Assembly: GCA_965262505.1 (NCBI GenBank)
Contig: CBDHFM010000021.1
Coordinates: forward strand, 1-64,000
Source: JACPPO01 sp965262505
Lineage (GTDB): Bacteria > Acidobacteriota > Vicinamibacteria > Vicinamibacterales > UBA2999
Direction of reading: 5' to 3'
DNA: 64,000 bases
Under the pieces are notes generated by a model. It did no database searches. It was not told the DNA's origin and saw nothing but the letters and a program-made list of their open reading frames with translations. Below are positions 48,936-57,361 of this stretch, one piece after another (within the stretch, counting starts at the first letter, position 1; every line of letters starts with the position of its first letter). The position numbers were made by a program, and so were the translations under genes.

Positions 48936-51167
48936 ATGAACGGACCGAGATCAACTTTTAAGCGCAAGGGCTACCTGCTTACGGCCTTTGCCGCAGCAGT
49001 ACTGCTGGCGGCGTCCCCCGGGACGGCGTGGGCGCAGGTCAACAACAACAACGCGGGAACAATCAAAATTGACAGCGTGACGTTGTCCCCTGCCGCCGTG
49101 GCTGAGGGCGATACCGCGACCGCGACGGTAAAGTTCACGGTGGAGAACACCAGCACCCATGCCGAGGCCACGACCATAGCCGCGGATGAAGTAAGGGTCG
49201 GATTCGCGTTCGTCGGCGCTAGCTCTAGCAACAGCGCTAGGTATACGAATGCTACAGCGGCCGACTTCACTGGTCTCACCGACAACCCGGCGGAGAACAT
49301 GGAGTTCGTCGATGTGCTGGCAACCAGGCTAGATGCCAGCCGGCAGTACACAAAAACGCACTCCTTCCGTGTGAACCATGACCTCGACGCGGAAACTGAT
49401 CGCTTCAAAGTCGTGGCGTTTGTTGACGGCTGGAATGTTACGAACGACCCCGCCGCCGCCGCCGCTGCCGGCCAAAATTCGGATCTGGATGGTAGTGGCA
49501 CTGATCCGGTCGAGTCGGCGGACAATTTCACAATCAGGGATGACGAAACCCAGACGTACGCGCTGTCCATTCCACAAGGTAGCAAGGGAGCAATCGAAGA
49601 GGGTGGCACCGACGCGCCGAAGGTGACGCTGACCGCGGACCCAAAGAGAACTTCGCCAAACACCGTGCCATTATTTACGCTGGTGGTGGAGCCCAGTCGG
49701 GGCTTCGATTTCGACATGTTTGATTTCACGGATATGGTGACCACTGAGCAGGACACATGGCGAGATGCGATTAGGCGTGCCCTCTCTGGCGCCGCCGCTG
49801 GCGACGATCTCGACATCATGGGTGCCGGCAGCGAAGGCTCTAGGGTGACGAAGGACATCGGCACGATCGCGACGGCCGGTGTGGACAAGAACCGGGTGGA
49901 CGACACCCTCACGTTGAAGCTGTACATCGGAGGTGTGGGCACCGAAGATTTGGTGACTGAACTGGCCATCACGGCGGAAGACATCCACAAGCTTGCGGCC
50001 CCGGACCACATCACGGCGGTGGCGAAGGACGCGGCGCTGAGCGGTGAGACGGTCACGCAGGTTGTGGAAGGCGGCGACCCGGTCTACCTGACGATTACCG
50101 TGGATCGCGGTAGTGCTGGCACCAAAGACTTGACGACGGGTGAAGCGCTCACGGTTGACCTTCGAGCCAGCGCGGGGCAGGTGGGCGACATCGTGGTGGA
50201 GCCGTCGCGGATTAACTTGCCCGAGGGTAGCGGCAAGTCCGTCAGCGACGTGGAGATCATGCTCACGGCGCGGCCTGACGAGGATGTCGGCGACGAAGTG
50301 CTCATGTTGGAGCTTGTAGTAACTGGGACCGACTCGGAGCTTGGGTCGGGGAACTCGATCGGGGTGTTCCCGATCACCATCGTGGACGCGACCACGAAGA
50401 AGGTTACGCCGAAGACGACTGAGGCAGACTACCAGAAGATCAAGGACGCGATGGCGGCGGCGGCCGGCGACTATGGCCTGAACCCCGACGAATCGTTCAT
50501 GGTCATGACGAGCGACCTGTTCGATGTGATGGACGGCTACGACGCCAGTTACACGGCCTCGGTGGTGGGCGAGGGGGTCGCGGTCGGTATTTCGGCGGCG
50601 GGCGACACGGTCACCGTCGACGCGAAATCGGCGACCAGCGGAGAAGGCGCCAAGGTCACCATCACCGCGAAGGTGGACCCGGTGGGGTCCTCGCTCATAG
50701 CTAATCAGACTGTCTCGGACGTGGCCTCAGTCACGTTCCCCGTCATGGTGGTCGACACGCCGCTGATGGTCGAGGTGACCGCCGAGCCCATGGAGATCGA
50801 GGAGGGCGGCACGTCGATGATCACCGCGACGGCCAGCCGAGCCATCGAGGCGGGCGACGGCGCGGTCACGATCGATCTGGTCGTGGTGGGTGAGGCCACC
50901 CTGGATGCCGATTCGATCACGATCGCGGCGGGCGCGACAAGCGGCTCCGTGATGTTGACGTCCACGGCAGACGACGACATGACGGACGAGACGGTGGTCG
51001 TGGTTGCCTCGGGCAGCGGAATCACCGGATCCACGCAGATCGAGATTGCCGTGACGGAGCCGACGCCGGAGCCGGTTCCAGCGCTGCCGTTGCTGGGGCA
51101 GTTGCTGCTCGGGCTGGGCCTGCTGGGTGGCGGCGCGCGGCACCTGTATCGGCGGCGTCAGGGCTAG
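48936..51167 (+). CDS. Large secreted surface protein with VPALP sorting tail
   Basis: The ATG after AAAGGAG (48921) is chosen, giving 743 residues. The signal peptide is MNGPRSTFKRKGYLLTAFAAAVLLAASPGTAWAQ. The mature part is made of repeated beta-sandwich segments with Calx-beta or cadherin-like character (IKIDSVTLSPAAVAEGDTATATVKFTVEN.., VEVTAEPMEIEEGGTSMITATASRAIEAGDGAVTIDLVVVGEATLDADSITIAAGATSGSVMLTSTADDDMTDETV). The C-terminus PVPALPLLGQLLLGLGLLGG followed by RHLYRRRQG repeats the plan of the LRR protein at 14938-18120: VPALPL motif, hydrophobic helix, Arg-rich tail. It is therefore a likely exosortase substrate or cell-surface adhesin. It is not linked in an operon with other genes. Confidence 0.8.
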   Translation: MNGPRSTFKRKGYLLTAFAAAVLLAASPGTAWAQVNNNNAGTIKIDSVTLSPAAVAEGDTATATVKFTVENTSTHAEATTIAADEVRVGFAFVGASSSNSARYTNATAADFTGLTDNPAENMEFVDVLATRLDASRQYTKTHSFRVNHDLDAETDRFKVVAFVDGWNVTNDPAAAAAAGQNSDLDGSGTDPVESADNFTIRDDETQTYALSIPQGSKGAIEEGGTDAPKVTLTADPKRTSPNTVPLFTLVVEPSRGFDFDMFDFTDMVTTEQDTWRDAIRRALSGAAAGDDLDIMGAGSEGSRVTKDIGTIATAGVDKNRVDDTLTLKLYIGGVGTEDLVTELAITAEDIHKLAAPDHITAVAKDAALSGETVTQVVEGGDPVYLTITVDRGSAGTKDLTTGEALTVDLRASAGQVGDIVVEPSRINLPEGSGKSVSDVEIMLTARPDEDVGDEVLMLELVVTGTDSELGSGNSIGVFPITIVDATTKKVTPKTTEADYQKIKDAMAAAAGDYGLNPDESFMVMTSDLFDVMDGYDASYTASVVGEGVAVGISAAGDTVTVDAKSATSGEGAKVTITAKVDPVGSSLIANQTVSDVASVTFPVMVVDTPLMVEVTAEPMEIEEGGTSMITATASRAIEAGDGAVTIDLVVVGEATLDADSITIAAGATSGSVMLTSTADDDMTDETVVVVASGSGITGSTQIEIAVTEPTPEPVPALPLLGQLLLGLGLLGGGARHLYRRRQG

Positions 51168-52228
51168 GCGAGCCCATCGTTCCTGAGAGCCCGGGGGGGG
51201 TAACAGGGGAGCGGGGGGGATTCGGCGCGACGGCGCCGGGTTCCCTCTCGCGTTGTTGAGCGTCCCCGAGGGTTCTGCGGTAGGAGCCAGATATTCCTGG
51301 CTCGTGCCACGCGATCTCCAGGCGAGCGGCACCTCCGGTGTCCGTTCGCCTGTTTTTTTGTGTACGGCCAGCTCCCCACCGCATGGATTCCGCAGGTTGG
51401 GTCCGATTGGTGCCGCAGGTGTCCATCGCGGTCCAGCCGTGTTACGTGACTCTCTCTCGTCCGGTACCTGATACCGGCGCCGTGCGGCTACCGCGAGGCC
51501 GGTCGGCTCCCAGGTCCAGTCCAGCGGCAACCGACGCCGTCCGGTAGCGTCCGCGGGCATCGAAAACAACGTGTGGGTAAGATTGTGGGTAACGGGAGGC
51601 GTGGCGGGCGTGGATCGACCCAGCGCATCGCCATCCGCGGCCGCCGCGACGAACTCGGGCTCGACGGCGCCTCCCGCGGGCCGAGGCTTGCGGGTTCTTC
51701 CCTCATTCGCACGCCTTAGCTGGCGGCAACCTTCTGGTCGAGACGCGCCACGCCGGGGACGTGCCGGCCATCGCTGCCGGCTTGGCTGTGACCTACGACG
51801 TGGTGACCGGTGGCCACACGATCCCGCGGCGCGTTGCCGCCCTGGGATTGGCGGCGGCCGCGACGGCATCGGTGGGACGCGAGCGGGTCGGCTTCGGCGT
51901 CACGACGGGTTCCGGGGTGGTCACGCTGGCGCTCAGGCCAGGGCCGTCCACGGACGGCTGTCTCGGTCCGGCAGGTTCCCGTTCAGATAGAGGGGTACAA
52001 CGAGGGAAGCAAGTGCGGTTGCTTATCAGAAAGGCATTTATTTTCAATCAGTTACACTAGATCGGCGGCTACCATCTCCGTAACGGCCGGCCGTGGCCAC
52101 GTTGCGCACGAAGGCGGGCGTGAGTGCATGTTCAAGCCGCCGGCCTGGGGGTCTCGGTTCGCGCGGGTGTGTCGGGAGCGTCATGACCGTCGATCCTCCT
52201 CTCGTCTGATGCCTGGAACGGAACCATT
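51168..52228. other. About 1-kb stretch without intact gene, includes the inverted partner repeat
   Basis: After a poly-G/C tract (51190-51215) only fragmentary frames are seen. A plus frame at about 51740-51970 (AGDVPAIAAGLAVTYDVVTGGHTIPRRVAALGLAAAATASVG) may be part of a lost gene. Bases 51860-52190 are the reverse-oriented, degenerate copy of 7965-8265. Confidence 0.45.
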
Positions 52229-53443
52229 CTACACAGCCGGCCGAGGCGTCCCGTTCAGATAGGCCGCCCAGTCGCCCATGAGCCGCCGCCGCCGCTCGAA
52301 CAGGTCCGAGCGGGCATAGGCCGCTTCGACCTTGTTTTGCACGACGTGCGCCAGCGCCGCCTCGATGACCTCGCGCGGATGGTCGGTCTCCTCGGCCGCC
52401 CAGTCTCGGAAGGTGGACCGGAAGCCGTGCGGCACGGCCGCGATCCCCTGCTGCTGGAGGAGCCGGCGCAGCCGTTTGTCGGCCAGCGGCGCCCAGTTCA
52501 GCCAGGGAAACACGAGCGGCCCGTCGCCACGCGTCCGCGCCGCCTTAAGGATCTCCGTCGTGCGCTCCGGTAGTGGGACCCGGTGCGGGCGCTTCGCCTT
52601 CATGCGCGCGGCCGGGATGGTCCACACGGCGGCGGCCACGTCGATCTCGGTCCATTCGGCCCCGCGGACCTCGCCCCACCGCGCCGCGGTCAGCACGAGA
52701 AACTCGAACGCCAGCGTGACGATGTCGGCCGCACCGGATGCCCGCACCCGTGCGAGGGCTGCCGGCACGTCCTGGTGCGCGAGCGCCCGCATGTGCTCGA
52801 CCGTTGCTTGCTGCGGTCCGAGGACTGGCGCGATGCGGTCACACGGGTTGTCGCTGCGGTACTCCATGGCCACGGCCCACTCCAGCACCGCCCGGATCCG
52901 CTCGCGCACCCGTCGCGCGGTCTGCGCCTTCACGTGCCAGACCGGCGTGAGCACCTCCAGCACCTCAGCGCTCGTTACTTCGGACACCGGCCGTGCGCCA
53001 ATACGGGGAAAGGCGTAGCGCTCCAGACTCGTCCACCAGCTCTGCGGGTGCCGGCCGTTCCGCCAGCCGGCCCGTTTCTGTTCCAGCACGCGGCGGGCCG
53101 CCTCCGCAAACGTCGGCGTCCCCTCCGCGCGGCGCTTCTCCGCGAGCGGGTCGCCCCCCTCGCGGGCCAGCTTGCGGTTGACCCGCGCTTTCTCGCGCGC
53201 CTCGACGAGCGGGACGAGCGCCACGCTGCCGAGCCCGAGGTCACGGCGGCGACCGTGGATCATGAGCCGCTGGACCCAGCTCCGGGTGCCGGACGGCTGG
53301 ACGTAGAGATACAACCCCTGGCCATCGCAGTATCGTCCTGGCGCGACGGTCCGCACGAAGCCGGCCGTCAGCCGCTTGTCGGGATGGCGGCCTCTGGGCT
53401 TGGTCTGTCGCGGCAGGTGCAGCGTCTGTGTCACGCTATTCAT
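52229..53443 (-). CDS. Tyrosine integrase with arm-binding (DUF4102-type) domain, copy 1
   Basis: From MNSVTQTLHLPRQTKPRGRHPDKRLTAGFVRTVAPGRYCDGQGLYLYVQPSGTRSWVQRL this is about 404 residues. The arm-binding domain spans about 20-105, and the core-binding domain about 120-200 (TFAEAARRVLEQKRAGWRNGRHPQSWWTSLERYAFPRIG). The catalytic domain includes Arg in LTAARWGEVRGAEW, His..Arg in VPHGFRSTFRDWAAE, and the C-terminal HVVQNKVEAAYARSDLFERRRRLMGDWAAY with the tyrosine. This family integrates islands and phages. It is divergent from a truncated relative at 53594, with 75-150 bp between them. Confidence 0.93.
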   Translation of the reverse strand: MNSVTQTLHLPRQTKPRGRHPDKRLTAGFVRTVAPGRYCDGQGLYLYVQPSGTRSWVQRLMIHGRRRDLGLGSVALVPLVEAREKARVNRKLAREGGDPLAEKRRAEGTPTFAEAARRVLEQKRAGWRNGRHPQSWWTSLERYAFPRIGARPVSEVTSAEVLEVLTPVWHVKAQTARRVRERIRAVLEWAVAMEYRSDNPCDRIAPVLGPQQATVEHMRALAHQDVPAALARVRASGAADIVTLAFEFLVLTAARWGEVRGAEWTEIDVAAAVWTIPAARMKAKRPHRVPLPERTTEILKAARTRGDGPLVFPWLNWAPLADKRLRRLLQQQGIAAVPHGFRSTFRDWAAEETDHPREVIEAALAHVVQNKVEAAYARSDLFERRRRLMGDWAAYLNGTPRPAV

Positions 53444-53593
53444 ACCCTCATTGTATAGGGGATGTGTATGGACCGTAAAGGATGTAGTGAGCGGATCAGG
53501 CAGTGCATCATGTGTCATAAATAGTTATTACTACACTGTTTATGCTGCATACTGCACGATACGACACGTTGGTTTATTCTGTGTGGCCGTAGT

Positions 53594-54688
53594 GGAGATG
53601 GCAACGGCCTGTATCTGACCGTGCAACCCACGGGCACGCGCAGTTGGATCCAGCGGATCGTGATCTGCGGCCGCCGCCGCGACGTGGGCCTCGGCGGCTT
53701 CCCGCTCGTCACGCTCAAGGAGGCGCGCGAGAAGGCGTTCGCCAACCGGAAGCGCGCCCGCGAGGGCGGCAACCCGCTCGCGGACAGGCACCGTCCCGAC
53801 ACCGTGCCCACCTTCGCCGACGCGGCCGAGCGGGTCTGGATGGACAAGTATCCCGGCTGGCGCCACCCCCGGCACGCCCACGACTGGCTGGCGAGTTTGA
53901 CGCGGCACGTCCTCCCGCACATCGGCGACACGCCGGTGTCGCGCGTCAGCAGCGCCGATGTGCTGGAGACGCTGCGGCGCATCTGGCACGTCCGGCCCGA
54001 GACGGCCCGGCGCATCCGCCAGCGGATCAGTGCCGTGCTGGACTGGGCCGTGGCCATGGAGTACCGCAACGACAACCCGTGCCACCGGATCGGCCCGGTC
54101 CTCGGCCCGCAACAGGACCTTGTCGTGCACATGCGCGCGCTGCCGCACGGCGAGGTGGCGGGGGCGATTCAAACGATGTGGGGGTCGGGGGCGACGCCGG
54201 CCGTCAAGCTGGCGTTTGAGTTTTTGGTGCTGACCGCGGCGCGGTCGGGAGAAGTGCGCGGCGCACGGTGGGACGAGATCGATCGGCCGGGCCGCGCGTG
54301 GACGATCCCCGCGACGCGGATGAAGTCGAAGCGCGAGCACCGGGTGCCGCTGTGCGGGCGCGCGGCGGAGATTCTCGAGGCGGCGCGGACGCTCGCCGAC
54401 GGGTGCAGTCCGCTCGTGTTCCCCGGCCAGGGCGGCACGCCGATCAGCATCACGCGGTTGCCGCGGCTGCTGCAGAACTTGAAGGTCGCGGCTGTGCCTC
54501 ACGGGTTCCGCTCCTCGTTCCGGGACTGGGCGGCCGAGAAGACGGACCACCCGCGCGAGGTGGTCGAGGCGGCGCTGGCGCATAGGGTCCAGAATCCGGT
54601 CGAGGCGGCCTACGCCAGGTCGGACCTGTTTGAGCGGCGGCGGCGGCTGATGGACGAGTGGGCCGCGTATCTCGCCGGAGAGCGCTGA
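53594..54688 (+). CDS. Tyrosine integrase copy 2, N-terminally truncated
   Basis: Family homology starts with GDGNGLYLTVQPTGTRSWIQRIVICGRRRDVGLGGFPLVTLKEAREKAFANRK at 53594, without a start codon; a GTG at 53621 could begin a shortened product. The core-binding and catalytic domains are complete (LTAARSGEVRGARWDEI, AVPHGFRSSFRDWAAEKTDHPREVVEAALAH, AYARSDLFERRRRLMDEWAAYLAGER). Compared with copy 1 about 45 residues of the arm-binding domain are missing, so att-site recognition would be affected. The two are clearly paralogues. Confidence 0.85.
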   Translation, partial: GDGNGLYLTVQPTGTRSWIQRIVICGRRRDVGLGGFPLVTLKEAREKAFANRKRAREGGNPLADRHRPDTVPTFADAAERVWMDKYPGWRHPRHAHDWLASLTRHVLPHIGDTPVSRVSSADVLETLRRIWHVRPETARRIRQRISAVLDWAVAMEYRNDNPCHRIGPVLGPQQDLVVHMRALPHGEVAGAIQTMWGSGATPAVKLAFEFLVLTAARSGEVRGARWDEIDRPGRAWTIPATRMKSKREHRVPLCGRAAEILEAARTLADGCSPLVFPGQGGTPISITRLPRLLQNLKVAAVPHGFRSSFRDWAAEKTDHPREVVEAALAHRVQNPVEAAYARSDLFERRRRLMDEWAAYLAGER

Positions 54689-55494
54689 AGAGCCGATTGC
54701 CACGACGGCGGTCGGACCGGGGTTCGATGACGACCGCCGCCAGCCCGCGCCGCCGACACCGCTGTCTCGTCGTGGCCGATGGAGATCGTGCGGCACGGTG
54801 AGACGGTGCGGGGCCGCCATGGACCATCGTGCATGGCCGCGCCCGGCACACCACGGCGGTGGACGCGCGTCTGGCCGAGGCGGACGAGGTCGACGAGGAG
54901 AGCGCCACGACGGAATAGCACGTCGACACGTAGCCACGTGCGGCAGCACCGGCATCATGCGAGGGGCACTGTCGGGAGGCCGCATCGTGCCGCACCACGA
55001 TGTAACAGGGACAACGGGACCGAGTTATCCCCAGTGTTCCGGTCGCGGTTTCGCCAGCCGTTGTGTGTAACCCGTTGTCTACCAAGACGCTACGACGTTC
55101 CCGGCATCCTCCGCGGTGTCGATACCCGGGGTCGGGTGCAAAGCCGGGAGCGACCCCCCCCCGAAATCGGGCCTCGTGCGGCACGGGCGAGCGTGTCGAG
55201 TTACACGCCACCGGTGCCGCGCTGAGGGGGTCGCTCCCGGTCGGCGGAGTCCCTGCATAGCTCGGGATATCGCCGGGAACGAACCGCGACCATCAACCCC
55301 GCACGCGGCCAGCGGCGCAGGTGTCCGATGAGGCGCACCGGCATGTAGTAACACAAATTTACAGTTGACGGGTAATGAAATGACGCATTACGGTGGCCAA
55401 GACACGCGGGGACAGACACCGGAAACGCCGAGCGAGTCACACGGGCCGGCACACGGCCATGTCCACACCCCGTCCCAGGAGAAAGGGCGTCAGC
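54689..55494. other. About 800-bp stretch without recognised gene
   Basis: Frames on both strands overlap each other and have biased Arg/Pro/Gly composition with no family motif. It probably holds the promoter of the transfer operon and any integrase-linked att site, but I could not identify either. Confidence 0.4.
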
Positions 55495-55710
55495 ATGATA
55501 CGCACGATCACCGTGGACGGCGAGGAAGCCCTCCACGTGGACACCGCCGAGGAACTGGGTCGCGCCCTCGTGAGCGGCCTGTACGTCGTCGCGCCCGATG
55601 ACGTACGAGCCGCGTATGGGCTCACCGACACGGACAATTCCGACACGCAGGACATCGTTGACGGGGCCGATTGGCGCGATGACGCGTGGCGCGCTGAGGG
55701 GGGGACCTGA
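55495..55710 (+). CDS. Small acidic hypothetical protein, first gene of transfer operon
   Basis: This 71-residue protein starts MIRTITVDGEEALHVDTAEELGRALVSGLYVVAPDDVRAAYGLTDTDNSDTQDIVDGADWRDD, with a purine-rich ribosome site (AGGAGAAAGGG) in front. TGATG overlap with the next gene supports an operon. No family recognised. The acidic charge is reminiscent of DNA-mimic or accessory plasmid proteins, but this is speculation. Confidence 0.6.
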   Translation: MIRTITVDGEEALHVDTAEELGRALVSGLYVVAPDDVRAAYGLTDTDNSDTQDIVDGADWRDDAWRAEGGT

Positions 55711-56159
55711 TGTCCGGGTGGGCGAGTCGGACGCGAACGCCAGCGTGTCTCATCGCGTGGGCGGCGGGGGCCGAGCCGCCACCGCGGATGCCTGGAGACC
55801 CCCGCGGGCCGGTGAACGCCCGCACCGGGACGCCGTACCGGGGCGGCAATGCCCGCTACTTGCGCGCCACGGCCACCGCGAAGGGCTACAGCGATCCCCG
55901 CTGGGCCACCTACAAGCAGATCAAGGAGTTGGGCGGGCAGGTGCGGCGCGGCGAGCCGAGGACGCATGTGATCTTCTTCCCGGACGCCCAGGACCGCGAG
56001 CCCAGCCAGCCGCTGCGGCTGAAGTGCTACGCCCTGTTTAACGTCCAACAAGCGGACGGTGTGACGCTGGACCCTCCGGTACACCCGATCGACACGCCGC
56101 GACAGGAGCCGATTTCCATTCCGCCGGGGATTGAGGCCGTTCCGTGGGGAAGGTGGTAG
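55710..56159 (+). CDS. Stand-alone ArdC N-terminal-like domain protein
   Basis: Of its 149 residues, about 38-125 (RTGTPYRGGNARYLRATATAKGYSDPRWATYKQIKELGGQVRRGEPRTHVIFFPDAQD..LKCYALFNVQQADGVTL) match the ssDNA-binding N-terminal domain of the following ArdC protein (GKAYRGGNSVYLSVTQEAKGYSDNRWATYKQIKELDGQVRKGEK). The metallopeptidase domain is absent, and the C-terminus is a short unrelated tail. It begins at the overlap with the preceding stop. It could be a natural single-domain paralogue or a truncated duplicate. Confidence 0.78.
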   Translation: MSGWASRTRTPACLIAWAAGAEPPPRMPGDPRGPVNARTGTPYRGGNARYLRATATAKGYSDPRWATYKQIKELGGQVRRGEPRTHVIFFPDAQDREPSQPLRLKCYALFNVQQADGVTLDPPVHPIDTPRQEPISIPPGIEAVPWGRW

Positions 56160-56162
56160 CCA

Positions 56163-57251
56163 ATGGCATGGGGTCGTAAACCATCGGCGACGCAGAAACC
56201 CGCGTGGAGTCAAGACGACTACCACGCCGCGTTTGCCGGCAAGCTCAAAGAACAGATCGCGCAGGGCGTGGCGCCGTGGCAGAAGCCGTGGAAGCCGGGC
56301 GAGCGGCGACTCCCGGAAAACCTCCACACCGGCAAGGCGTACCGGGGCGGGAATTCCGTCTACTTGAGCGTGACCCAAGAGGCGAAGGGCTACAGCGATA
56401 ACCGCTGGGCCACGTACAAGCAAATCAAGGAGCTGGATGGGCAGGTTCGCAAGGGCGAGAAGGCCACACAGGTGCTCTTTTACAAGTTCGATGACGACAA
56501 GGAGAAGACCCAGGCCAGCGCGCCCGACACGCCGGCCAGCTCGCCCGAGGGCACGGCCGAGAAGGACCAGACGCGCCCGCCGCTGGTGCGCTGCTACGCC
56601 GTGTTCAACGTCGAGCAGGCCGACGGGTTGACGCTGGACCGCCGCGACGACGACCGCGACACGGTGCCCGAGTGGGAAGCCCACCAAACCGCCGAGCGGG
56701 TGATCCAGGAGAGCGGCGTCCGGGTGCACCATGAACGCGGCGATCGCGCCGTCTACAACCTCGCGACTGACACCGTGACGCTCCCCGAGCGTGAGCAATT
56801 CCCGTCGGCGAACGGCTATTACCAAACCGCCTTACACGAACTCGGCCACGCGACCGGCCACCCCTCGCGCATGGACCGCGACACCTTGCAGGAGGGCGCC
56901 GGAAAATTCGGCAGCGAGGTCTACGCCCGCGAAGAACTCCGCGCCGAGATGTCCGCCATGATGACCGGCGAACGTGTCGGCGTCGGCCACGACGGGAGCC
57001 GTGGCGCGGCGTACGTGGAGGGCTGGCTCAAGGCGCTCGACAAAGACCCGAAGGAGATTTACAAGGCGGCAGCCGACGCGCAGAAAATCTCCGATTACCT
57101 CATGCGTCCCATTCGGGATCGCGAACAGACGACCGAGCAGGAACACCGCGCGGAGATTGAACAATTCTCCCCCGCTCGCAGCCCGCACATCAGCCACGCG
57201 CCGCCGGCCCAGGCCCCGGCGCACGAACGGGAGGCCGGCATCAGCCGCTAA
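56163..57251 (+). CDS. ardC: ArdC-family antirestriction protein
   Basis: This 362-residue protein has an N-terminal ssDNA-binding domain (about 17-155). A linker rich in Glu/Asp/Pro and a zincin-like domain with HELGHATGHPSRMDRD (about residue 222; HExxH) follow. Further landmarks are AREELRAEMSAMMTGERVGVGHD and YVEGWLKALDKDPKEIYKAAADAQKISDYLM. ArdC proteins travel with conjugating single-stranded DNA and protect it from host restriction. It is the third gene of the transfer operon. All family motifs are intact. Confidence 0.92.
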   Translation: MAWGRKPSATQKPAWSQDDYHAAFAGKLKEQIAQGVAPWQKPWKPGERRLPENLHTGKAYRGGNSVYLSVTQEAKGYSDNRWATYKQIKELDGQVRKGEKATQVLFYKFDDDKEKTQASAPDTPASSPEGTAEKDQTRPPLVRCYAVFNVEQADGLTLDRRDDDRDTVPEWEAHQTAERVIQESGVRVHHERGDRAVYNLATDTVTLPEREQFPSANGYYQTALHELGHATGHPSRMDRDTLQEGAGKFGSEVYAREELRAEMSAMMTGERVGVGHDGSRGAAYVEGWLKALDKDPKEIYKAAADAQKISDYLMRPIRDREQTTEQEHRAEIEQFSPARSPHISHAPPAQAPAHEREAGISR

Positions 57252-57361
57252 CATCATGCTGACTGCCCGTCCCTTCGTCGCTCGTCGCGCTCGCCTCCCA
57301 CGCATCACCCCCCGACACCGTCCATCGCCCAGCGCCGATCCGCGGGCCGGCGGGGGTCGCC

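Noticed and set aside
53540..54985. 481-residue minus-strand frame
   Set aside because: Antisense to the truncated integrase, with biased Arg/His/Pro composition. The integrase frame carries the catalytic motifs.
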